6,975 nucleotides of DNA from an uncultured bacterium. Lineage in GTDB: Bacteria > Actinomycetota > Coriobacteriia > Coriobacteriales > Coriobacteriaceae. The translations under genes were made by a program, and so were the position numbers. Shown in pieces: positions 1 through 5,548 of the stretch. The stretch lies in NCBI GenBank assembly GCA_905215945.1, contig CAJMRZ010000076.1:1-6975 (forward strand), in the 5' to 3' direction. The notes beneath the pieces are model-generated. The model did not search any database and was not told where the DNA came from. It saw nothing but the letters and a program-made list of their open reading frames with translations. Within the stretch, counting starts at the first letter, position 1. Every line of letters begins with the position of its first letter.

Positions 1-77
1 TTTCTTGAGCCAATACCACAATAAGCTGCGGCTTCTTCTACTGTAAGATTGGCGAACTGGGCAAACGTACTCCACAC
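1..77 (-). CDS. Excisionase-like (Tn916 Xis / HTH) protein, 5' fragment
   Basis: This is a partial gene that runs off the left edge; only 25 codons are visible. Reading from a GTG at 77, the peptide contains LTVEEAAAYCGIGSR, which matches the N-terminal helix-turn-helix of Tn916-type excisionases (Tn916 Xis has LTIEEASKYFRIGENK, from memory) and the wider MerR-like excisionase HTH family. These are small DNA-bending proteins that steer a tyrosine recombinase toward excision. An AGGA Shine-Dalgarno (86-89) lies 8 nt before the GTG, and an in-frame TAG (93-95) lies just upstream, which fixes the start. Positions 1-60 are about 45% GC and use AT-rich codons (ACA, GTA, AGA, TCA), unlike the neighbouring genes, which suggests transfer. 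An integrase would be expected beyond the left edge. A general HTH DNA-binding protein or a decayed remnant is also possible. Confidence 0.5.
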   Translation of the reverse strand, partial: MWSTFAQFANLTVEEAAAYCGIGSR

Positions 78-120
78 CGCGCCGTTCCTGCGCTATCGTG
101 GGACAGCTCACGTAGATTAA

Positions 121-141
121 GGCCCCGTCGCGGGGCGCCCC
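121..141. repeat. GC-rich hairpin / palindrome upstream of yhbY
   Basis: GCCCCG (122-127) pairs with CGGGGC (131-136) around a TCG loop, and the overlapping GGGGCGCCCC (132-141) is a perfect palindrome. No T-run follows on the plus strand, so it is not a convincing intrinsic terminator. It lies in the short gap between the excisionase-like gene and yhbY. It could be an operator, a weak terminator or an element-boundary remnant. No clear promoter for yhbY is visible in 78-162. Confidence 0.4.
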
Positions 142-162
142 ATACATAGAAAGCGAGAACCC

Positions 163-462
163 ATGGCACTGACAGGAGCCCAGGTCAAGCAGCTTCGCAG
201 CATGGCCCATCACCTCAACCCCGCCATCATCATCGGCAAGTCCGATATCAACGAGGGCACCGTCGAGCAGACGGTCGCCTATCTGGAGAAGCATGAGCTC
301 GTTAAGTGCTCCGTGCTGGATGGCTCCAGCCTTTCTGCCCGCGAGGCCGCCGAGGAGCTCGCCGAGCGCTGCCACGCCGAGGTCGTCCAGGTCATCGGCC
401 GCAAGTTCTCGCTGTATCGCGAGTCCTCGCGCAAGGATATCGAGAAGATCAAGCTCGTCTAA
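163..462 (+). CDS. yhbY: YhbY-family CRM-domain RNA-binding protein
   Basis: The product is 99 residues, the usual size for YhbY (97 in E. coli), a single-domain CRM protein that binds RNA and associates with pre-50S ribosomal particles in the cytoplasm. The N-terminal LTGAQVKQLRSMAHHLNP resembles E. coli LSTKQKQHLKGLAHPLKP. HELVK (residues 44-48) and the C-terminal VVQVIGRKFSLYR (residues 74-86) are also family signatures. The GxxG RNA-binding loop, GSNG in E. coli, reads GKSD here (residues 25-28), so its second glycine is replaced by aspartate. The ATG at 163 is the first in-frame start after a TAA at 118-120, with only a weak purine-rich Shine-Dalgarno (GAAAGCGAG). It is followed by a strong terminator and appears to be transcribed alone. 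The family call is secure; the role is by homology. Confidence 0.93.
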   Translation: MALTGAQVKQLRSMAHHLNPAIIIGKSDINEGTVEQTVAYLEKHELVKCSVLDGSSLSAREAAEELAERCHAEVVQVIGRKFSLYRESSRKDIEKIKLV

Positions 463-499
463 GAGCCAATGATCCGGCGATCCAACACATAGCAAGCTT

Positions 500-533
500 A
501 CGGGTGCCCAAGTACTTCGGGCGCCCGTTTTTT
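500..533 (+). terminator. Rho-independent terminator of yhbY
   Basis: ACGGGTGCCC (500-509) pairs with GGGCGCCCGT (519-528), giving a 10-bp stem with one G-T pair. The 9-nt loop AAGTACTTC separates the arms, and a run of six T follows at 528-533. It ends the yhbY transcript. The T-run overlaps the TAA stop codon (532-534, minus) of the converging regulator. The minus-strand flank past the hairpin is AAGCTTGC, not T-rich, so it should terminate well only in the yhbY direction. Confidence 0.9.
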
Positions 534-3531
534 ATCGCTCGACCAGCACGCGATTGAGCCGCCCCTCCACCAAGCGCTCGTATAGACGCCGCGTCTCGGG
601 CTCGGGCACGCCATTGACCTGCTCCCTCAGGTGGTGCATATGCCCGCTGTACAGCTCGACGATATCGCGCCGCCGCCCCGCCGCACTGTAGACGCGCATG
701 GCGCAGCGCACCATATCCTCACGCGCCGTTTCCTGTCGAAGCCCCGACTCCGCCAGCCAAATCGCCGACTGCAGATCGTTTTCTTCTAGAGCGGCATTTG
801 CTCCCTTAATCATGCAATCGATGTACTTTGACTGCATAATGCGCCGCATGCGCAAAAAGTAGGTGGGATTACAGCCATTGGGAACATACAGCGGTCCGGC
901 ATAAAGCTGCTCAATCTTAAGGCACAGCTCAACTAAATGGGGCCCGCGCGCACCCGTGCGATTTCCCAAAACCTCGCGGCTTATCTGGTCAAACAGCCGT
1001 ACATCGGTCTTGACGTAGTCGCCGTTGAGCCCAATGCATTCATTTTGGATGAGCACGCACGACTTGCCATCCGGCGTCGGTCCCAAAGCCGACCGCAAGC
1101 GCGATATCGTCGAGTACAGGTTGTTGCGGGCGCTATTAAACTCGGCATGGGGCCACAGCTCCATGGCCAGCGTCTCACGATCGACGAGCGCATCCATGCC
1201 CAGCGCAAGCCGCTCGGCAAGCGTCGCCGCCTTCTTGCGACGCCACATTTTGTCCGTGATGGGAAACCCATCGCGCTCGGCGCGAAACGCACCAAACATG
1301 CGAATCTCGATATGGTCGATGGTATCAACGGCTTCAACCTCGCCGGCCTGGAACAGGCGCTCGCCCTCTCCTTCCAAATCGTCGCGCAGCGAGTACCGCG
1401 ACAGCTCGCGCACGGGAAGCTTCTTGCGTATCCTGCCCGCCGGCTCGCCCAGACAATGCATGGCAAGGCGCGCAAAGAGCCGATACGATGGCTCTAGAAT
1501 CCCCGCACGATTCATGGACATCCAGGCCGCAAGATCGCTATCTCGCCCCGCGCAAGCCAAATGCAGCGCCACCATCCAGGCTTCTGCGCCACCAACCTGC
1601 GTCTGGCTTATATCGAGTAGCTCCGCTTCCTCGCGCACCGAAACCATCGAGGTGTTACGCAGATATGCCACGCGCTCCAGCAGCAATGCGTTATCGCGCA
1701 TGTACGCAATCGACTCCTCGGCAAGTTTGAGCACTTGGACCGCACGGAACTTCGCATTAACCGGCCGTCCCTCTGCCAGCGACTGCCAGCCTTCTAGCAA
1801 CAGGCCAAACAGCTGAATCTGGTTGTCACGCATGCGGACGGCAAAACGATCGAGCTCGTTGAACGCCGCGTCGTCGGTTACCGGCAAGCCGGAAAGGAGC
1901 CGCCGTGCCGCCAACACCATGCGCACCCAGATAGCCATCGCCTTAAGCCCACGTACGTCGAGCGCCTCCCGCACCAGCGCCATCTCGTCGTCGCGCTCGT
2001 CGGTTCCCGAAAACGACCCGTCAAAGAGCTCCACCAGCATGCTATCGGCCCGTATAACAATCCCCGCGATGTCGAGCTCGCAGTCGTAGGCCTTGCTCGT
2101 TTTGAGCTGTTGTAGAACGCCGCCGTCATTTCCCCGCTCGGTCAGACAGCGTTTGACCTCGATATGCGCAGACAACATATCGAGTGCGGTATGGGACGTC
2201 TCTATTTCTGGCACGGCCAGGTTCGTAGGAAGCCCAAGCCCGTTGTCCCCATAGCAAACAACCGTCAGTGTCTGGGCCACCCTCCATGAAACAGGGTCTA
2301 TTTCGCAGGCCGCCCGTTCGCCCCCGCGTTCGACGACCGATGCCATATAGCGAGCGAGCTTTGTATTGGACACGCTGACCGCTGCCAGATATACGCCAAG
2401 CGCTTCGGCAGGCGTTGGCTCTGGAGCCGGATCGTCGGCATCGATCGTGCCCAGCGCCGCTCGGCAGATATCGGCCCCGTGCCCCGTCAGAGCCAGATCG
2501 ACCCCATACTGCCCAGCAAGTTCAAGGACCGCCTCACGGTCCAAAAAGGCATCCGCCAGGCCCATCGCCGCATCGCATCGGCCCGCCTTAAGCAAAATCC
2601 GGGCCGCCCTCGGAACAAGTTCGGGGCGAATCTCGGCCACCAACTTACGCAAGCGCAAGCGTCCGTTATCCTCCGTGCCCAGACACGTAAAACTCCGCTC
2701 GGCGGGATCCAAGCCAAAGATCGGGTAGTCGCGCACAAAATAGGACTGGTCGACCATCGACAGCCTCACCCCACAGGCCTCGAGTTCCGCGATATTGCCC
2801 TCGCCCATCAAAACCATGAGACATGCCACGCAAAACAGCGCATTATTGTCGAGCGAAGCCAGATCGGCAAGTGCCGCGCCATATACGTTGACAATCTCGT
2901 TTTCGAGCAGACCGGCTACGTCGCCTTGGCCATACAGACCCGTCTGCAATGCCGAAACGAGCTCGGGCACGCCCTGCGTGAGCTGATAAAAGTCGAGCGA
3001 TGTGCTGATCGAAAACGCCGATGCCCACGCCGAATACTCATAGGCATGCACCTTGAGCATCTGCGCATTGATCTTAACCGAATCGCCCAGCCCATGAATC
3101 AGCTGACGATTTGAAGGACGGCAGGAGATAAAGACCCCTATCCCCATAGCGCGCAGGCCGCGAATCCTGTCGATGAGGTCTTCGGTATCGTGCTGATCGA
3201 GGTTTGGCACATTATCAATCGCGATAAGAGAGTGCGGTTTGTCTTTGAGTTCTTCGGTAACCACCTCGAGCTGCATAAACACCTCGCGCCCAGTGGCGCG
3301 ATCGGCCTCGATAATCCGCACGGGGCCTCGCGTCGGGTCGCATTTAACCTCATGGGTGTACTGCAGCAGCACCGAGGTCTTCCCAAACCCATCGGGCGCA
3401 TAAAGAACCACGATGCCGGCCTTTCGGCCCTTGGCGATAAGCTCATTCATCAAGCGTTCGCGTCGCACCATATAGCCTCCGCCCAGCGGCATCAGCTCGA
3501 GCTCGTCTATACCGCTCAAATCGTTTACCAT
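532..3531 (-). CDS. Large STAND-ATPase / SARP-BTAD transcriptional regulator
   Basis: This 999-residue cytoplasmic DNA-binding protein has three parts. Residues 35-200 form a MalT-like P-loop ATPase: Walker A APDGFGKT (45-52, MalT has APAGYGKT), a Walker B-like strand IAIDN (103-107), a sensor-type SCRPS (136-140), and LTQGVPELVSAL (184-195), which resembles the MalT/STAND TGGWPAGL motif. Residues 215-735 are a helical stretch without recognisable motifs, probably TPR-like repeats that sense a ligand or partner. The C-terminus (about 740-845) is a SARP/OmpR-type winged helix with ELWPH and recognition helix NNLYSTISRLRSALG. A bacterial transcriptional activator (BTAD) domain follows at about 847-992. 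The ATG is fixed by GAGGAG (3537-3542), 5 nt away. The second Walker B acidic residue is Asn. Its target and inducer are unknown. It could be self-regulating or act on neighbouring sugar genes, but nothing in the sequence proves either. Confidence 0.88.
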   Translation of the reverse strand: MVNDLSGIDELELMPLGGGYMVRRERLMNELIAKGRKAGIVVLYAPDGFGKTSVLLQYTHEVKCDPTRGPVRIIEADRATGREVFMQLEVVTEELKDKPHSLIAIDNVPNLDQHDTEDLIDRIRGLRAMGIGVFISCRPSNRQLIHGLGDSVKINAQMLKVHAYEYSAWASAFSISTSLDFYQLTQGVPELVSALQTGLYGQGDVAGLLENEIVNVYGAALADLASLDNNALFCVACLMVLMGEGNIAELEACGVRLSMVDQSYFVRDYPIFGLDPAERSFTCLGTEDNGRLRLRKLVAEIRPELVPRAARILLKAGRCDAAMGLADAFLDREAVLELAGQYGVDLALTGHGADICRAALGTIDADDPAPEPTPAEALGVYLAAVSVSNTKLARYMASVVERGGERAACEIDPVSWRVAQTLTVVCYGDNGLGLPTNLAVPEIETSHTALDMLSAHIEVKRCLTERGNDGGVLQQLKTSKAYDCELDIAGIVIRADSMLVELFDGSFSGTDERDDEMALVREALDVRGLKAMAIWVRMVLAARRLLSGLPVTDDAAFNELDRFAVRMRDNQIQLFGLLLEGWQSLAEGRPVNAKFRAVQVLKLAEESIAYMRDNALLLERVAYLRNTSMVSVREEAELLDISQTQVGGAEAWMVALHLACAGRDSDLAAWMSMNRAGILEPSYRLFARLAMHCLGEPAGRIRKKLPVRELSRYSLRDDLEGEGERLFQAGEVEAVDTIDHIEIRMFGAFRAERDGFPITDKMWRRKKAATLAERLALGMDALVDRETLAMELWPHAEFNSARNNLYSTISRLRSALGPTPDGKSCVLIQNECIGLNGDYVKTDVRLFDQISREVLGNRTGARGPHLVELCLKIEQLYAGPLYVPNGCNPTYFLRMRRIMQSKYIDCMIKGANAALEENDLQSAIWLAESGLRQETAREDMVRCAMRVYSAAGRRRDIVELYSGHMHHLREQVNGVPEPETRRLYERLVEGRLNRVLVER

Positions 3532-3551
3532 GCCCGCTCCTCAACTCGACC

Positions 3552-3580
3552 GTATGGACACTGTAGCCGCAAGACCATAC
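3552..3580. repeat. Inverted repeat GTATGG-N17-CCATAC before the regulator
   Basis: GTATGG (3552-3557) and CCATAC (3575-3580) form 6-bp arms with a 17-nt spacer, 20-50 bp upstream of the regulator ATG. A direct repeat AGCCGC (3565-3570 and 3582-3587) is interleaved with them. The position suits an operator, perhaps for autoregulation, or a leader hairpin. The arms are short enough to arise by chance. Confidence 0.35.
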
Positions 3581-3708
3581 AAGCCGCGCTATGAATAGAG
3601 CGACCTTGTGTTTTAGGTTGTCTTTTGGTACGCAAGCGGCAAGTTTTTGTACAGCGAGGGCCGATTGTTATTAATCCCCCGACTAATCGGTCTTTAAGCA
3701 GGTAAATG

Positions 3709-3724
3709 AGCTTGTCAGCTTGTC
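3709..3724. repeat. Perfect tandem 8-bp repeat AGCTTGTC x2
   Basis: AGCTTGTC occurs twice in immediate succession (3709-3716, 3717-3724) in the non-coding DNA upstream of the regulator. SARP-type winged helices often bind short direct repeats, though usually spaced about one helical turn (11 bp) apart rather than 8. A binding site is therefore speculative, and replication slippage is an alternative. Confidence 0.45.
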
Positions 3725-3918
3725 CCATCTAAGCGGCAGTGTAACGCAGATGAACAAGGTTCAGCCATGTCATTCAACTCGCCTAGCACCCGCTACCGTC
3801 TACGACCTTCTAGTGGCATTTTTGCATAGAATCTGATATAGAATGAATCAAGCTGTTGGGCATCCGGCATTCGTCAAGCTTGCGGCAAGATTTTGGTCAA
3901 GTGGACAGAAAGGGATAA

Positions 3919-3947
3919 CAAAAAGGCCCCCGCAAAGCGGAGGCCTT
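3919..3947 (-). terminator. Rho-independent terminator of nagB
   Basis: On the minus strand AAGGCCTCCGC pairs with GCGGGGGCCTT (plus positions 3937-3947 and 3923-3933). This 11-bp stem has one T-G pair and a 3-nt TTT loop, and runs straight into a T-run (3920-3924). It lies 33 bp past the nagB stop codon and ends the minus-strand amino-sugar block. Confidence 0.93.
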
Positions 3948-3979
3948 AGGCAAGGCTATGTCGAGCTGCAGGATTCGCG

Positions 3980-4708
3980 CTACTCGCAGAGCGAAAGGGC
4001 GGCCTCGTCGGCAACGACAACGCAGTTGGTGTGCAGCTGCAGGATCGAAGCCGGGCACTCGGGCGTAACCGGACCATAGCACATGTCATGCACGGCCTGA
4101 GCCTTGGCCTCGCCGTTGGCGACGACCAGGATCATGCGGGCATACATGATGGTCTGGGTACCCATGGTGTAGGCCTGACGGGGAACATCGTCGATGCTGT
4201 CGAACAGGCGGCTGTTGGCCTGAATGGTGCTCTCGGTGAGGTCGACGCAGTGCGTGCCCTTGGAGAAGTGGTCATCGGGCTCGTTGAAGCCGATGTGGCC
4301 GTTGTTGCCAATGCCGAGCAGCTGCAGATCCGGGTAACCGGCGTCGGCGACGATCTTGTCGTACTCAGAGCAGGCAGCGGCGGCGTCGGGGTTGGAACCG
4401 TCGGGCACATGCGTGTTGTTCAGGTCGATGTTGATGTGATCGAAGAAGTTCTCACGCATGAAGTAGTGATAGCTCTGGGGATCGTCGTGCGAAAGGCCGC
4501 GATACTCGTCCAGGTTGTAGGTGCTGACCTCGGCAAAGTCGACGTCGCCCTTCTTGTACCAAGCAGCGAGCTGCTTGTAGGCACCGATCGGGGTGGAGCC
4601 GGTGGCAAGGCCCAGCACACAGTCGGGCTTGAGGATAACCTGCGCCGAGATAATATTAGCGGCCTTGCGGCTCATATCCTCGTAGTCTTTAGCTTTAATG
4701 ATCTTCAT
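3980..4708 (-). CDS. nagB: Glucosamine-6-phosphate deaminase
   Basis: NagB converts glucosamine-6-phosphate to fructose-6-phosphate plus ammonia in the cytosol, committing amino sugars to glycolysis. The product is 242 residues, the short Bacillus type; E. coli NagB has 266 with allosteric parts. Visible motifs are LGLATGSTPIGAY (32-44, phosphate-binding loop), NLDEYRGLS (65-73, with the catalytic base aspartate D67), GIGNNGHIGFNEP (132-144, with catalytic H138 and E143) and PASILQLH (219-226). E. coli has Asp141 where this protein has Asn; Bacillus NagB also reads NGHIGFNEP, so this is normal for the subtype. The ATG at 4708 is chosen because AAAGGA (4715-4720) lies 6 nt upstream and family homology starts at MKII. 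The frame stays open to 5059, but the extra stretch is non-coding leader. It lies downstream of crr across a 271-bp structured gap and ends in a terminator. Confidence 0.96.
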   Translation of the reverse strand: MKIIKAKDYEDMSRKAANIISAQVILKPDCVLGLATGSTPIGAYKQLAAWYKKGDVDFAEVSTYNLDEYRGLSHDDPQSYHYFMRENFFDHINIDLNNTHVPDGSNPDAAAACSEYDKIVADAGYPDLQLLGIGNNGHIGFNEPDDHFSKGTHCVDLTESTIQANSRLFDSIDDVPRQAYTMGTQTIMYARMILVVANGEAKAQAVHDMCYGPVTPECPASILQLHTNCVVVADEAALSLCE

Positions 4709-4714
4709 TACGCG

Positions 4715-4720
4715 TCCTTT
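4715..4720 (-). promoter_or_regulatory. Ribosome binding site deciding the nagB start
   Basis: AAAGGA on the minus strand sits 6 nt before the ATG at 4706-4708. It rules out the much longer in-frame extension reaching 5059. A second Shine-Dalgarno-like AAGGGAG lies about 27 nt further upstream, near an in-frame TTG that would add ten residues, but no family homology supports that start. Confidence 0.8.
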
Positions 4721-4733
4721 CTCGTACAAGAGA

Positions 4734-4796
4734 GGCAAGGCTCCCTTACAAGCACTTGCCCGCGGCCCGCGTCGGCCGCAACCAACGTGTGCGGCC
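4734..4796 (-). promoter_or_regulatory. Structured nagB leader with alternative stems
   Basis: Three copies of one complementary element lie in the nagB leader. GGCCGCA (4774-4780) can pair with TGCGGCC (4790-4796, 9-nt loop) or with GCGGCC (4762-4767, 6-nt loop), so the two stems exclude each other. A further stem GGCAAG (4734-4739) with CTTGCC (4755-4760) lies next to the ribosome binding site. The layout resembles an attenuator or translation switch, but no known riboswitch class is recognised. GC-rich DNA can form such pairings by chance. Confidence 0.35.
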
Positions 4797-4905
4797 ACCA
4801 GGGCGAGGTCGCGTAATGTATGTGTCTCGTGTCTAGCCGCGTCGAGGCCCCTGCCCGTCCACGGTGACCCGAAGCTGTTTAGCCTCGGACGTTTCCCATC
4901 TTGCC

Positions 4906-4939
4906 ACGGAGGGCGTCCTCTTTCAAGGGCGCCCTCCGT
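4906..4939. repeat. Long 14-bp hairpin between crr and nagB
   Basis: ACGGAGGGCGTCCT (4906-4919) pairs over its full length with AGGGCGCCCTCCGT (4926-4939), with one wobble and a 6-nt loop. It begins 40 bp downstream of the crr stop codon. No T-run follows on either strand, so it is not a standard intrinsic terminator. It could protect the 3' end of crr mRNA, partly attenuate read-through into nagB, or be an operator. On the minus strand the loop contains TTGAAA, which resembles a -35 box, with CAAGAT 17 nt on (a weak -10). Confidence 0.7.
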
Positions 4940-4979
4940 AAACGTGTTTGAATTGTAGACTAATGGCCACGTGCACTTG

Positions 4980-5477
4980 CTAGCGCTCGCGAGCAACGAT
5001 GAGCTGGTCCATCTCTTCGACATGCACGCCAACGGAGCCCTTGATGCTCGAGAACTCAACGGAGTTGCACACCAAGATGGGAACCGTCACATCGTAGCCC
5101 TCGGCAGCAATTGCCTCGCGATCGAACTCAATGAGTACATCGCCCTTATGGACGATGTCACCCACTTGCGCATGTACGGTAAAGTGCTTGCCCTCGAGCT
5201 GAACGGTGTCCAAACCAACGTGGATGAGCACGTCCAAGCCATCGACCGTGTTAAGCGCTACGGCGTGTCCCGTGGGAAAAATGGCCTCGACCTTGGCATC
5301 AGCCGGCGCAATCACACGCGTTCCGGTGGGCTGAATCGCCACGCCCTGGCCCAAAAGGCCGGTGGCAAACGTCTGATCGTTTACCTCGGAGAGCGGAATG
5401 ACATCGCCCGAGATGGGAGCATCCAGCGTAAGGACTCGACCACGCATACCAAAAGACCTTAGGACTTTAGTGAACAT
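4980..5477 (-). CDS. crr: PTS glucose-type EIIA component (EIIA-Glc)
   Basis: This 165-residue cytosolic phosphocarrier takes phosphate from HPr and passes it to an EIIB domain during sugar uptake. The LDAPISGDVIPL stretch (17-28) matches the IIA-Glc N-terminal core (E. coli IIAPLSGEIV). FPTGHAVAL (67-75) and VLIHVGLDTVQLEG (83-96) carry the two conserved active-site histidines, H71 and H86; H86 corresponds to the phosphorylated His90 of E. coli. The length is normal. No IIB or IIC domain is fused or adjacent, so it must serve permeases elsewhere; GlcNAc or glucose is suggested by nagB and glmM but unproven. The ATG at 5477 is preferred to the TTG at 5498 because GAGG sits 6 nt before it, and MFTKVLRSF parallels the N-terminal amphipathic segment of E. 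coli. An ATG at 5447 is a less likely internal start. Confidence 0.93.
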   Translation of the reverse strand: MFTKVLRSFGMRGRVLTLDAPISGDVIPLSEVNDQTFATGLLGQGVAIQPTGTRVIAPADAKVEAIFPTGHAVALNTVDGLDVLIHVGLDTVQLEGKHFTVHAQVGDIVHKGDVLIEFDREAIAAEGYDVTVPILVCNSVEFSSIKGSVGVHVEEMDQLIVARER

Positions 5478-5480
5478 GCT

Positions 5481-5487
5481 CCCCCTC
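5481..5487 (-). promoter_or_regulatory. Ribosome binding site deciding the crr start
   Basis: GAGGGGG on the minus strand lies just before the ATG at 5475-5477, with GAGG 6 nt away. It favours the 165-residue form. The upstream TTG would place this purine run inside the coding region and add seven residues with no counterpart in the family. Confidence 0.75.
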
Positions 5488-5504
5488 GGACACACCAATC
5501 AATC

Positions 5505-5535
5505 AAAATAACCTTAACAGTTTACCACTTGACAA
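5505..5535 (-). promoter_or_regulatory. Putative crr promoter
   Basis: In the 71-bp gap between glmM and crr, the minus strand reads TTGTCA (5530-5535, five of six -35 bases). An AT-rich -10 region follows: GTTATT, TTATTT or TATTTT at a spacing of 17, 18 or 19 bp. The predicted start would lie about 20 nt before the ribosome binding site. No strong terminator separates glmM from crr, so read-through may add to expression. Confidence 0.45.
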
Positions 5536-5548
5536 CGGTTTTTGACCA

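Larger units (their letters stand above)
3532..3918. other. Gene-free upstream region of the regulator
   Basis: These 387 bp between the regulator start and the nagB terminator show no credible gene. GC in 3601-3840 is about 48%, below the flanking coding DNA. The stretch should contain the regulator promoter, but no consensus -35/-10 pair stands out. The best minus-strand guess is CTGACA at 3715-3720, with a poor TAAAGA 16 nt on. It holds an inverted repeat GTATGG-N17-CCATAC (3552-3580), a palindrome CCGA-N4-TCGG (3679-3690), a tandem 8-bp repeat (3709-3724), and two copies of a 15-bp near-repeat (3636-3650, 3882-3896). On the plus strand, AT-rich DNA around 3821-3844 is promoter-like only in composition. 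Confidence 0.6.

Noticed and set aside
1..120. 3' end of a plus-strand gene ending at TAA 118-120
   Set aside because: The frame has another stop at 22-24, and the residues between show no recognisable motif, while the minus strand does.
937..1816. Overlapping plus-strand ORFs of 186 and 263 codons
   Set aside because: They lie opposite the SARP/BTAD end of the regulator, whose domain motifs are clear; the opposite-strand products show no motifs.
2479..3114. 211-codon plus-strand ORF
   Set aside because: It is antisense to the ATPase and helical part of the regulator, with no Shine-Dalgarno or recognisable domain.
3843..4079. 78-codon plus-strand ORF
   Set aside because: It lacks a ribosome binding site, reads through the nagB terminator and then antisense to nagB.
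4031..4816. 261-codon plus-strand ORF antisense to nagB
   Set aside because: It is a GC-driven shadow of nagB with low-complexity Val/Gly/Ala composition, no ribosome binding site and no recognisable family.
4946..4968. Possible NagR (GntR-type) operator near TAGTCTACAATT
   Set aside because: It shares only part of the Bacillus dre pattern and lacks the expected dyad symmetry; the match is too weak to call.
4709..5059. N-terminal extension of nagB giving a 359-residue protein
   Set aside because: It covers the intergenic hairpin and the end of crr, has no family counterpart, and the ATG at 4708 has a good Shine-Dalgarno.
5532..5548. Small hairpin after glmM as its terminator
   Set aside because: A stem of about 6 bp with a wobble and no T-run is too weak, and it overlaps the putative crr promoter.
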